A DNA stretch of 64,000 nucleotides from Euglena gracilis (GCA_039621445.1 CP154956.1:52872806-52936805); one strand, 5' to 3'; shown: positions 50,758-60,770, counted from the stretch's first letter. Numbers and translations: made by a program. The notes: a model not told the origin generated them from the letters alone.

Positions 50758-51021
50758 GTGCCGAATGATTGCCTCACACGGAGGGCCAACATTACATGTT
50801 CACCTCCCCGGACAACTCGAGCTCATCCCATACAAGAGCCCATGGAGGAACCTCCGGAGCTAAAGAAGCATTGGCAAAAGACTGGAGACAATGCTAGAAA
50901 GGAAGGCAGCAAGAAGTTGTCAGAGAACACGCCGGCTTCATCAGGAATGGCCACAAAATCTGTCTTGACCCCTGAAAGATACAAGATGGGATCAAAGATC
51001 AAAGATTGCAGCAAGAAGTGA
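50758..51021 (+). CDS. 87-residue ORF, unknown
   Basis: Lys/Glu/Ser-rich (MEEPPELKKHWQKTGDNARK, EGSKKLSENTPASSGMATKS). No domain. Balanced composition between tract-rich segments suggests it may be real, but a minus-strand frame overlaps. Confidence 0.25.
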   Translation: MPNDCLTRRANITCSPPRTTRAHPIQEPMEEPPELKKHWQKTGDNARKEGSKKLSENTPASSGMATKSVLTPERYKMGSKIKDCSKK

Positions 51022-51202
51022 ACTACATTATCCTTCTCTCCCAAAAGTCGAGGACATGGGACAAGGACTCTCTCTCACCCTCGCACCACGCATGTACTTT
51101 ACTTCCTCCCGAAAATAAAATTTTCCACCTACACACCCCCCTATGTATTTCAATGTGTGTGCGTCCATTTTTGATTCAGATCCTGACAATTGAAAGCCTC
51201 TA

Positions 51203-51703
51203 GTGGGTAGTGTTGGAGTTCCAAGCAAGTCAAGGTGGAAGGTTTGTCAATGTATGTTATCAAAATCAGGGTTCAACTTCAAGTTACAAGTGACAAGTCA
51301 ACACCAAGGAGGTTCGGCACGTCTGACGAGGACCCTCGGCCACCAGGGGGTCCCCATTTTGCCGTGCCGAGGGGGTCACCCCCAGGGGGGGTCCACCGGC
51401 GGACAGCCGGAATTTCCCAAAGGAAAACCATTGGCATGGTTCAGCATGCCGTGCCGAGGAGGTTGGCTGACCAGGAGGGGGGGTCCCCATTTTGCCGTGC
51501 CGAGGGGGTCCGACCACCAGGGTGGGTGGCTGCCGAACCTCCCAAGAAGCTGAAAAGGCTGTTTTGCTGCTGGAGAAGTTCAAGATGCTGATACAGTGGA
51601 TTGACGTGAAACAAACGTATTGGAAGGGCACTAATCTGGACCTGCGCATGTCCGTACTAAACTCCCTTTTCTTGGGAATAACCATCGTGTATGGAGGCTA
51701 GGC
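51203..51703 (+). pseudogene. short coding-like gene interrupted by a GGAGG-type MITE
   Basis: Before 51307 the frame ends FNFKLQVTSQHQ. After 51543 the same frame continues EAEKAVLLLEKFKMLIQWID, VKQTYWKGTNLDLRM and SVLNSLFLGITIVYGG to a stop lying inside the next MITE at 51692. Removing 51308-51542 leaves the frame open. A possible acceptor (TTTTTGATTCAG) lies at about 51168-51179. Family unknown. Confidence 0.35.
51308..51542. mobile_element. GGAGGTTCGGCA MITE
   Basis: 235 bp with a perfect 12-bp TIR GGAGGTTCGGCA/TGCCGAACCTCC. CAA is duplicated on both sides (51305-51307 and 51543-51545). The interior repeats CCCCATTTTGCCGTGCCGAG. The terminus differs by one base from the GGAGGTTAGGCA family. 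Confidence 0.82.
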
Positions 51704-52101
51704 ACAGCGGGGGGGGCTGAGGAGGGGGCGAGCGGCCGCGCGGGGGGGAGGGGGGTCCGAGGGCGGCCAGGGGGCGGCGCGCATCCTAAGATCGGTGATT
51801 TTCGGGTCCAAAAAGTGGTCATTTTTTGCCATTTTGGGCAATTTTTGATCAAAAAAAATGCTCTTTGGCTGCGCGCAGAGCGCGCGGGCCCAAATTTGCC
51901 ATTTTATATCCGAAAGTGGTCATTTTGGGCCATTTTGGGGCCTCAACAAAGTCGCGATTTTTTCCGCAAAAAATTTGTTGGCTATGCTAGGCACAGTGGG
52001 GGGAGGGGGGTCCAGGGGGGGGGCGAGCAGCCGCGCGGGGGCCGTGCAGGGGGGGGGGAGGGGTCCGGGACCCCCCCCCCCGAGCGGCGCGCCTAGCCTC
52101 C
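51692..52101. mobile_element. GGAGGCTAGGC MITE
   Basis: Left GGAGGCTAGGCACAG, right GCCTAGCCTCC. Like copies 2 and 3 of the GGAGGTTAGGCAG family it has a G tract after the terminus, a core with GCTCTTTGG beside CCATTTTGGG, and a second GCTAGGCACAG block. The target duplication is unclear (TAT against TGT). Confidence 0.68.
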
Positions 52102-52419
52102 TGTGTTTTCTGATTCCTGTTGCTGTACCTTGAAGCTCGAAGGTTTTTTGTTTGTCTGTCCATTTTGTTTGCGACGTAATGGTAATTTGAGATTTCAGAT
52201 TCAGTGGGTTGGTCTATGGGTTGGGTTTGCCTTCAACGTGTGCAAGAGAGTGTGAGACCCTATTTGTTTCACTCAGGTATTTTCCCAAACCCTAACCGGT
52301 GTGTAGGATTGTTTTTTTTTGCGGTTTCCGAAAATTTGGTGGAAAACAAAAAATCTGCCATTAATGAAATCTCACTTTCCTCTCTTTCTCTCTCTCAAAC
52401 TCTGTGGTGCGAATGCCCT

Positions 52420-53210
52420 TGCAGAGGAACCCGAAATTGGGGTAAGCCTCAACATGGAGAAATGCCAGTTGTGGGGTCCAGCCATCAGTGACACTTTCCA
52501 CAGATTACCATAGGGAAGCACTGTGTTGCAGTGCATCTCGGGAACCCCTTTGTGGAAGGATCGGGAATCAAGGCTTCGGGAATGCAAGTGACATTCCTAG
52601 GACATGATACTATTGCGCGGTCCATTTGGCAGGACAGATTGAGAGCCTGTGAAAAAATATGTTACCTCCTGCAATTCATTCCTTCTGGCCAAATTCGTTT
52701 CCAAATTCATTTCCAGCTACTCCAACAGTGCATTGCAAGTTGCAAAGTGAACGACCTTCTCAAAGGAACACCTCTGAATTCTTCTGGTGACATGGAAAAG
52801 CTCTTCTCTGCACTGGTCCGTGACAGCAACATTGCAGGAAGACAGCTCTCAGAAGGTACAGTGGGAGCAATCCACCATTCCAATTTGTTTGGGAGGCCTG
52901 GGGCTGCAAGATGCGGTCAAGACAAGACCTGTGGCCGCTATTGTAGATTTTTGCAAAAGAGCAGAGCACAATGTCGCTTTCCCAAAAGAATTTGAGCTAT
53001 TACCTTCGGACTTCGCATTGGCAGGACGGACAATTGAAAAAATCACGGGAGAAACTCATTTTACAGCCCTGATAATGCAAGATATCAGTCGTGTTGCTCG
53101 TCTGGGAAAGATGGAAAGTTCCCAGAATTTCTGGAATGACAAGTTGTCCGAGAAGCGAGGGGCCGATTTGGTGGGGCAAGGTGTGCATTTTGGTCCAATA
53201 AAAGCCTTGT
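52420..53210 (+). pseudogene. LINE reverse transcriptase, back half (plus strand)
   Basis: GVSLNMEKCQLWGP is the segment right after the RT catalytic box in this LINE group. TPFVEGSG-like and TFLGHD words follow. Later STIPICLGGLGLQDAVKTRP is the conserved C-terminal box (QxxLPLxxGGLGL). Several frames are involved. It lies next to the front half of a LINE RT on the other strand, so the gene is rearranged. Confidence 0.65.
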
Positions 53211-53344
53211 TCCCACACATTGGTGGGCCGAGGGCCCGGGGGGTCCTCGCTGTCGTGGAAAACCACCGACAGCCAGGGGGGTGGCGTTTCCGGGGTGGGG
53301 CCTGCGCTTTCTCTGGGGGTTGGTGGGTTCAAGCCAACACGGCC

Positions 53345-54260
53345 CAATTGTTCCATTGAACCGATTAGATGACAATCAGCCAGGTAACACTGCCATGGCA
53401 CCATTTCTCCAATCCGGTTCACCAATGGTTGCACTGCAATACAGAACAAGGCTGGACCACAAGCGTCACACACAGTACAGGGTTGAGTGTGAACCACAGC
53501 AGGACTCGATCCAAGCAGTCATCCGTGGCACTTGTTGCCTCACTTGTTGCAGCATGATTCACGCTTGAGTTTATTGAATGTGTTTGCAAAGTCCAACTGC
53601 AATACAGCCCACTCTGTTTTCCCGGCCTGGTGTAGCCCTTGGACAATTTGTTGCAATGCAGTGCCTGTGAGAGCAGACGCATCTGAATGGCCTACACCTA
53701 CTTGCCCTGGCAGACCACCAATCAGGGTTTTCTCACAATGTTTTCTTTCAACAGCTCTTTGGCAATCGACCTCCTCAACACTTCTCCCGTGGCAATGGGC
53801 CTGGTTCCTTCATTCTGCACATCACATCCGTTTGTGGCTTCTTTTTTTTCAACGGTGTCAAGCGTGCCCCAGCCAAAGTGGATCCCACTTCAAAGGCAAA
53901 CCTTGTTGGATAGCCATGAAAACAAACACGGTGATGGCTTCCAACAAATCCTCTCCACAGACCGAGGCTTGCGCGGATATCAATGTTTTCAGGTGGTCTG
54001 GTGGTCGTAGACCACTCGGACCTCCCGCCAATTCATTCTTAAAGGAGAGAATAGCCTTCCGCACGGCCTTCTTCATGTGTGCCTCACCTTCTTGCCCCTC
54101 CATCAGGGCCCCCTTCCTGGAGCATCCTCTGAAAGATGCATCATTTGTAAACGTTCCCGAATATTTACATCATTTGTATCCTGAAGCCCATCCGACAACA
54201 TTGCCTGGCAGGCCTTTCCTGTGGCCCCTCTTTCCACTAGTTTTTGCATTCTGTTCAGGA
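53345..54260 (-). pseudogene. LINE reverse transcriptase, front half (minus strand)
   Basis: LVERGATGKACQAMLSDG, then KAILSFKNELAGGPSGLRPP (the AGGPDGLRPQHL box), LLEAITVFV, RPIATGEVLRRSIAKELL, motif A LQLDFANTFNKL with its Asp, and a damaged motif C YLADCHLIGS in which one of the two catalytic Asp residues is gone. Frameshifts occur throughout. The sequence ends where the plus-strand back half begins. Confidence 0.72.
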
Positions 54261-54277
54261 ATGCTTCTTGTTGGAGT

Positions 54278-55627
54278 TCATCCTCTTTGGTATTGGCTGA
54301 CTGAGTTTTGACGCTGGACCCAAAGTTGGCTTCTGACGGGCTGGAGGCCTCCCTTCAATGGAGCACGTCCTTTTCCAGATACATCTTGGCTTTGGTGCAG
54401 CCCTATCTTGGCCCAGTGGCATCTTCCCCCTTGTCCTGTGCTTGCCAAGTCTGCCTTGGAGAAACGCCACAACGAGTGAAACGCCTCCCATGTTCCTTCC
54501 TTGTTCAATCATTTCAAAAGAAGTGTCAAAGTTCGTGCCACTTCCCCTGCTGCCCCTATGGGAATCACAGTTAGGGTGGATCTTCGATCATGCGCAATGT
54601 CATCCCATGAAGGGCGCAAGCCCCTTGGACACGGTCCTTGCAGTGGGTGGCATCCCCCCGCATCCACCTCCATCTGCCCTTCCTCAGGTCCAGGGTTCTC
54701 CTCCACATCTCCATTTGTCAGCACTGCTTCCTCCCGGCCAGTCTTTTTGTGACACAACACCACTGCTTTTCCTTTTCGGACATCAATTGTCATCCGCCGA
54801 TTTAAAGGGGCCCTCCCTCCCTGTGGCTGGATGTTCTTCCGCAAACCTCCACCGGTGTGTCCCCAGGTGTACGGAGGATCTCCCTCAATTCTTTGCAATG
54901 TTGCGCATGTGATAGGCACCATCCTAAATTTGCCTCTTTTGCCTTGACCAGCCACACAAGGTACACTGTACCTAAAAGGCCTCTCGCCCTGTTTGAATGG
55001 CTGGCGTCCCATCTGGCCCATTCGCAGGTTCTTCATCAGCTCGAATTTTGAACATATCTTGCATTTGTTGTTCCACTGACCTTCAAAAGATGGCATGGCA
55101 TTCGCCACTGGGCCCCGCCGTTGGCCAGGCAGGGGTTGACATCTCCCGAGAAGAGCAACCCCCAGCGTCCTTTGGCCGGGATGTCACGGTTCCGTCCCAA
55201 TCTTTGCAAACAATTTATCACAGAAACCAGTGTTTCTGCTGCCCGCTCGTGTGGCAGGGTGCCCTTTTGGTTTCTTCGCACATGCCGCCGAGGCAGAATT
55301 TTTTTCCTCCAATTCGTAAAACAACTTCCTGCAAAGCTGCATTTCCTGGGGAATTGGGCGGTCAAGCTCCAGGCTCCTGACACTTTTCATTAGACATGAC
55401 TCCACTGTTTGTCCACTGGCCTTCCATTTTCCATACGTCTTGGTCAAAAACCAAGAATATTTTGTATGGACCTCCTGTTGTGGGTCTTTCTTTTTTTGCG
55501 CAAGTGGTCTTTCTCCCTTCTGGGTGTTTTTCTTCCAGTGGAGGGGGCGTGCCTCCTCCCTCCTCTCGGGCATTTTTTCCCGTGGAGGGGGGGGTGCCTC
55601 CTTCCTCGTGTCTAGGTTTTTCTCCAA
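54278..55627 (-). pseudogene. LINE N-terminal region with zinc finger and 2A motif
   Basis: From 55627 the frame is Lys/Pro-rich (QEVHTKYSWFLTKTYGKWKA), then GRWGLLFSGDVNPCLANGG. After a shift NNKCKICSKFELMKNL gives a CXXC finger and YSVPCVAGQGKRGKF follows. The 2A motif GDVEENPGP is at 54686-54712, preceded by GREEAVLTN. Known 2A peptides of this consensus break the nascent chain before the last Pro and occur in some LINEs. The segment 54278-54512 links to the RT part in another frame. A separate ORF1-like product released by 2A is inferred. Confidence 0.65.
54686..54712 (-). other. 2A ribosome-skipping motif
   Basis: Codons for GDVEENPGP, matching the DxExNPGP consensus fully. It lies within a longer open frame and not at its end. 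Confidence 0.8.
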
Positions 55628-55700
55628 TGGTTTTGGGGGGTACCTCTTCCCCTTTGTTGGGATGTCCTTCCAGAACCATGGGGGGGGTTGCTACCACCCC

Positions 55701-55897
55701 CCACCCCATAAATGACACCCCCCCCCATGAGTGACACCCTCCGGGACCAAAAAAATTTTCAGCCGCCGATGGCCGCCGGTGACCTGCCCAAAGGATTTTC
55801 CTTTGAAAAATTGAACCCCCCCCCCATAAGTGACACCCCCCCCATAAGTGACACCCCCTGGGGGGTTTTCGGGGTGTCGGGGGTGTCATTTATGGGG
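55701..55897. mobile_element. CCCCATAAATGACACC TIR element
   Basis: Left CCCCATAAATGACACCCCC, right GGGGGTGTCATTTATGGGG, with internal CATAAGTGACACCCC copies. There is no coding content. Confidence 0.7.
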
Positions 55898-55907
55898 GGG
55901 GTATACC

Positions 55908-56166
55908 TAGGGGGGGGGGTAGTGGGGGTCGACCGAGAGCGACCATGGTCGCTCTCGGTCGCTCTCGGTCGTGGGCCTGTGAATGTCAAAAAGTGTTTTT
56001 TTTTTTAAAGCAAAAGGCGTTACACACACAAGAGATTTTGATATTTTAGGGCCTGGAACAGTTGCTTACGCTGCTACATGGCAAAAAAAGGTGGAAAAAA
56101 TCCAGGTAGGAATTACCTATAGCGACCGAGAGCGACCATGGTCGACCCCCACTACCCCCCCCCCCA
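55908..56166 (-). mobile_element. GTCGACCATGGTCG element, copy 2
   Basis: 259 bp. Both ends have GTAGTGGGGGTCGACC next to the palindrome GAGCGACCATGGTCGCTC. Inverted relative to copy 1 at 45790-46048. Confidence 0.8.
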
Positions 56167-56239
56167 GGCCAGAACCGGGAGCCATGGGGTGGTGTCTGAG
56201 GGGCTTTGCTTCCCCCCTGCTTCTTGATATGGTGGTGGG

Positions 56240-56660
56240 GGCGAACTCACTCCAGCCCTCCCATGACTGGTTGGGCAGAGGACACAGCTGGTGGGATATT
56301 TGCTGTCCCTGGGGTAGTGGCATTGTGCCCCATAGCCTGGCCCATCATCATCTGGTACTTCCACCAGGGTGAGTCCTGAACCACTGTCCCTTTGGGTTCC
56401 ACATAATATACAGGCTGGGATGCCACATACATCTTGCCTTGTGCAGGCATCACCTGGCTCTGCCCTTGCACTGCTGCAGCTTGTCCTTTGAGACCTGCTG
56501 TGGATGCTGCATCCGGGGATGGTGTTTTTTTGTTTTTTTTCGAAAAAACAAAAACTGCGTTTTTTTTTGTTTCAAAAAAACCACCACCGGTTTCTTTGGA
56601 TTAGGACTGGTTATATCCTTATGGTGCTTCAGACCGAAGATTTCCAACTCCGGCAAAAAG
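56240..56660 (-). CDS. coding-like gene fragment, unknown, with a T/A-tract insertion
   Basis: From 56656: MPELEIFGLKHHKDITSPNP then KKPVV. A 60-bp block of T and A runs (about 56522-56582) follows, and then GLKGQAAAVQGQSQVMPAQG, KMYVASQPVYYVEPKGTVVQ, DSPWWKYQMMMGQAMGHN and PPAVSSAQPVMGGLE to a stop at about 56247. Gln/Met/Pro-rich. No family recognised. The block may be an insertion or part of an intron. Confidence 0.35.
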
Positions 56661-56760
56661 TATCATGTTCGGACGTGCAAGAGATGTGGACCTGAAGTGT
56701 CTCTTGTGACTCTGTGCACCAAAGCACATGCTGATGGCTGTTGGAGCTTAAAAAGATGAA

Positions 56761-57166
56761 GCTATGGTCAGTGAGGATGGACGTATTTCAAGGTGCAAGT
56801 TGCATTCACATTTCCTTCTGCAGTTTCAGGTGGTTACATGAAGTATGTTTTCAGAAAAGTCTGTGGCCAAGTTTTGGAATTTTTTCTGCTCAGGACGTTT
56901 CTCAATTGAACCCTTGAGATTTTGTGAAGGTCTCCCCTCCAATGGGGATCCCAGGAAAACCCCTGGAGGTCAGAAGATGTGAGATGACTGAGAACAAGAT
57001 GTATTAAGTTTGATAATTTTTCGTATTTCAACAGGCTTGCCTTGTGCTGGTTTCTTTTTTTGGAATGGGTGTGCACAAATGGGGCAATGTTCCAGCTTGG
57101 GGCAAATTTGCTGCCACATCTTGGAGACATTTTGGTCACAATTTTGGTGCAACATTTTGCGGTTAA
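56761..57166 (-). other. Cys-rich coding-like piece, unknown
   Basis: The minus strand reads KMWQQICPKLEHCPICAHPF; a related stretch at 58100-58200 reads VVQRCCPACGQMMQHCPTNG. Both have CP..HCP spacing, so they may be two parts of one zinc-binding gene separated by the TTAA-flanked element. Confidence 0.25.
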
Positions 57167-57988
57167 ACCGGCGTTTGAGACGCCGGGTTCAGGACAGAAC
57201 CGGCGTCCCCCCCACGGGTTTTCCGGACGCCGGTTCTGTCCTAAAACTAGGTGTTAGGAACGCCGGTTTTGTCCAAAACCCGGCGTCCGGTTTTCATTCC
57301 TAAAAATGTCACCAAAAGTGCCCAAAAGTGGCCCTAAGGTGCTGGTATGACTGTTTCAACCATCAAGGACAATGAATTTTGTCATTTGGGGACAAGTGGG
57401 GTGGGTATCCAAATTGGTGAAAATTGGCCCAGATTTGGAAATAGAGTACTGTGCAGCGTGGAAAGATCTGATGAGCACCGCTGGTCATCTGTTGAAAAGA
57501 GCTTTCGATCGAGGGGTAACTTGGTACCCTAATGTTGCACGCAGCACGAGATACGCTCGCGATCGTTGGATCGGCCAGAATCTGAGTGGAAATTTGTGGT
57601 AATTTTCAGTGATTTTTGGTTTAAGATGCTGAATAAACCTTACAGAAACGTTTTTTCCCTTCGAATCAACTACGTGAGGGGTCCTGGGGGGCACCAGAGT
57701 TGTGAAATTAGGATTTCCCAGTGACAGAAAATAAGAGATCCAGGCGGCGTGGATGAATTTGGTGGTGATCGCCAGTCGTCTGATGAAAAGAGCTTTCGAT
57801 TGAGGGGTGAGTTTGTACTTGGACGATTGACACAGCCAGAAATACCCTCGCGATCGCCAGAATTTAGTGAAATGCAAAGTGGCATGACATTGCAGATTAG
57901 TGGTTGGAAATTGGTCCTGGGAGTGTCCTTTGACCGAAGGGTGGGGACGCCGGTTCTGTCCTGAACCCGGCGTCTCTAAAACGCCGCT
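57167..57988. mobile_element. TTAA-flanked element with GACGCCGG termini
   Basis: TTAA stands on both sides (57163-57166 and 57989-57992). The termini are inverted repeats of about 50 bp containing GAGACGCCGGGTTCAGGACA. The interior has GAAAAGAGCTTTCGAT and GGATCGGCCAGAAT-like words twice. No transposase. TTAA targets are known for piggyBac and Kolobok elements. Confidence 0.65.
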
Positions 57989-57992
57989 TTAA

Positions 57993-58085
57993 ACAAGAGG
58001 TGGCGGACGCCGATTCTGTCCAAAACCCAGCGTTCGGAACGCCGGGTTTTGGACAGAACCGGCGTCCGCCACCCCTTTTTTGTAG
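57993..58085. repeat. palindrome related to the TTAA element
   Basis: GGACGCCGATTCTGTCC and GGACAGAACCGGCGTCC flank AACCCAGCGTTCGGAACGCC; stem of about 35 bp. Confidence 0.8.
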
Positions 58086-58196
58086 TAAACTTTTTAATCC
58101 AGTTTGGTCCCATTTGTTGGGCAGTGCTGCATCATTTGCCCACAGGCGGGGCAACATCTTTGGACCACATCTTGAGCAGTTTGGTTCAGCATTTTG

Positions 58197-58621
58197 GGTA
58201 AACCCCCCCCAAATAATACCCCCCCCCCGGGGTATTATTTTTTCGCCCGAAGTCCCGGCTCGAGGGGGGGGGATTAATTGGGGGGGGGGTTTTTTTCCAA
58301 AATTTTCGCAATTTTTCGAAGTCCCGTAAAACCCAAAGTAGCACCCAAAACCGCCCTTTGGGGTCATTTTTTGCACTTTCTTGTGAAATTTACCATTTTT
58401 TTGGAGGTCAGATGAGCCAGAAAAATCCATTTTTTTTCATAATTTGTTGTCAGAAATTGTGATTTTTACCAACATTTTCAGGTCAAAAATCCGGGCCTTC
58501 GGCCCGGAACAGGGGGGGGGGGTATTATTTCGGCGGCCGAAGTCGGACCCCAAGGGGGGGGGTATTATTTGGGGGGGGGGGTATTATTTGGGGGGGGGTA
58601 TTATTTGGGGGGGGGTTTACC
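58197..58621 (-). mobile_element. AAATAATACCCCC TIR element, copy 2
   Basis: Left GTAAACCCCCCCC plus AAATAATACC; right GGTATTATTTGGGG plus GTTTAC. Shared interior with 33980-34352 in inverse order, including CCGGGCCTTCGGCCCGG. Confidence 0.75.
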
Positions 58622-58929
58622 ATGGCACCATCTTGGGGCACCTTGACTTGGGGCAGTTTGGTGTCAGTTTTGGTACTTTTTTAAGTCACAGGGGTTTTAA
58701 GGGGTTGAGGCCGTGTTACCAGCACCAGGCCTCAGGACAGAGGCTGTGTTAGTAACGCAAGCCTCAGGGCTTGACAAAGGCTGTGTTATATAACACAGCC
58801 TTTGTCCTGAGGCCTGGGTTGCTAACACAGCCTTTGTCACACTAACGAAAAAAGGCATTGAAGAATACAGACATATAATGCATAGACATTGCAGGCTAAG
58901 ATTGTAGTAGAAATTGCTGCATTCCATGC

Positions 58930-59066
58930 TTGACCTTCAAATGACCAAGGCAGTCGTACTATTGTGCCATTTCAAAGTTCCCTCTGTTCCTTGTTTCTCA
59001 GGGCATTCCTTGCAAATCACCTTGTCTCCATCTTTTTGAAAGTGTTTCCAAACCCAAGAAGTCATG
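58930..59066 (-). pseudogene. BED-type zinc-finger fragment
   Basis: Starts MTSWVWKHFQKDGDKVICKE with CKEC as the CX2C pair. After a one-base shift HLKVKH supplies the HX3H pair. BED fingers are typical of hAT transposases and their domesticated descendants. No transposase core is found nearby. Confidence 0.5.
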
Positions 59067-59282
59067 AAGAAAGCTGTGGGACACAAAAGAGTGAGTTTAA
59101 CTTCGATTAATCAAAAACTGCCTGCTGAACCCCAGTTAATCGAAATTAATCGACTAAGGAAAAATTTTCGATTAATCAAGCAGCCTTACCAGAACAACGC
59201 ACACATGCCCAACTCTCAAAACGAGGTGGAATTGACTGAAAATTTGTTTTGTCATGCAATGTGACCATTTCTTCGTCTGTCA

Positions 59283-59835
59283 TCACTGCGACCACCTCTT
59301 TGGTGGCCGAAGTTGTCCGAGCACGGGCATAGGCTGCGTTGAAAAACCGACAAAAGTTTGGAGACTGAATTTGTGTGCACTCGGGACGAGACAGACACCG
59401 GACTTGTTTACTTGTACATGAGGGCCAACGGATTCACGTTGGTCTTCAGTGTTGGGGGACTCCAATCTCGAACAGGAACACCAGCACCGCCACACAGATC
59501 TTTTCGTTGCGCCAAGGCAACATCTCTTTCAGGGGCATCATCAAAAAGGCAGCCCACTGACAAAATCCATTTCGCAAAGGCGGTCATTTCATCATCCAAA
59601 TTCGACAAAACGCAATTTTGATGGGCCGAAACTTTGGCAAAATCCATCGCCGCATGAAGGAACGTTTTTGGTTCTTTTCAGTTCCTGTAGGGAGTCCCGG
59701 TTGTTCGGCAAACGTGTCGCCGAACAACACGGTGACTGCCGGGGGTGGACGTGCTGGATTTTGGGCCTGTTCCAAAGCGGCTAAAAATGCGTCCACGGGC
59801 GGCAATGGTCCCAGGGCTGCTTCAGCGACATTCAA
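59283..59835 (-). other. minus-strand coding-like stretch, unknown
   Basis: From 59835: AALGPLPPVDAFLAALEQAQ, VTVLFGDTFAEQPGLPTGTE. In the next frame MDFAKVSAHQNCVLSNLDDE, MTAFAKWILSVGCLFDDAPE. The residue mix is natural, but no domain is recognised, and one shift near 59640 would be needed to join the frames. Confidence 0.3.
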
Positions 59836-60539
59836 ATTGTGTCGGCATCATTTTGTGTTTGGCTGCAACAGGTGCAAGGGTGGAGTGTGGGATAGCCGCT
59901 GTTAACTAACACAGCCTCTGTCCTGAGGCCTGGTGCTGTTGTAACACGGCCTCAAAGAACTGTGTTGCTAACCCAGCCTCTGTCCTGAGGCCTGGGTTAG
60001 CAACACAGTTCTTGATATAAAGTCATAGGGGTTTAAGACACGGGGGGGAAGATAATTTTTATTTACGGGGGGGGCAGGTAATTTTTGTTTACAGGGGGGG
60101 CAAATAAGCTTGAACTTTTGAAAGGTTGACAAGGTTCAAAAGAGTTTTTTCAACCTGGGCATTTGTAAAACAAATGTCCGAGGACGCCTCAGGTTACAGG
60201 CGGGAAGACTTTATTTTCAGGTCCCTAAGATGCACGCCGGTGGGTGGCAGCGACTGACTTACACGACCTTCTAATGCCCCCGTCCCGACGCGGGCAGGAG
60301 AAGGAAAAAAAAGATTTTTTTTGAAAAAAACGGCGGGGGGTTGAAGTTAACAAGGGCGTTTTTTTTCAAAAAAACCCGATTTTTTTCAAAAAAAAACGTG
60401 TTTTAAAACGATCGGTTAGAAAACGCCCGTCATCCCTGGTTGGATCTGTTACACATATCACAGACTGGGGGTGTGACACCTGATGACCTGAAGGCTGTGT
60501 CAACTGATAAAGGGTGGTCAATGGGATAACCCCTGATGG

Positions 60540-60770
60540 CAGCTGAGCATTGTCCGCCCTTCTTTGTGTAGGGTAATCTCTCTCCTATCCACACTCCTGC
60601 AACTGCAGGGTTCTCCTTTGTAAACAATAGTCTCTCCCCTACTCTCCACACTCCTGTTGCTGCAGGGCTCTTCTCTATGCGGGGCAATCTCTCTCCTGCT
60701 GCTCATACTCCTGCTGCGCTGCAGGGATCTTCTTTGTGCAGAACAGTCTGTGACATGTCTCTCCTGACCA
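60540..60770. repeat. 58-bp tandem repeat
   Basis: Four degenerate units with CTCTCTCCT, CACACTCCTG, CTGCAGGGTTCTCCTTTG variants. Confidence 0.8.

Larger units (their letters stand above)
58708..60020. mobile_element. element bounded by AACACAGCCT palindromes
   Basis: Both ends are arrays of CCTCAGGACAGAGGCTG, GCTAACACAGCCTTTGTC and their inverses (58708-58850 and 59895-60020). Between them lie a BED-type finger fragment and a minus-strand coding-like stretch. It could be a hAT-type element whose transposase is mostly gone, or a host segment flanked by two foldback elements. Confidence 0.5.

Noticed and set aside
52420-55627. Twin-priming inversion as cause of the split LINE
   Set aside because: Twin priming would put the most 5' end of the inverted part next to the start of the direct part; here the inner breakpoints at the catalytic box are not arranged that way.
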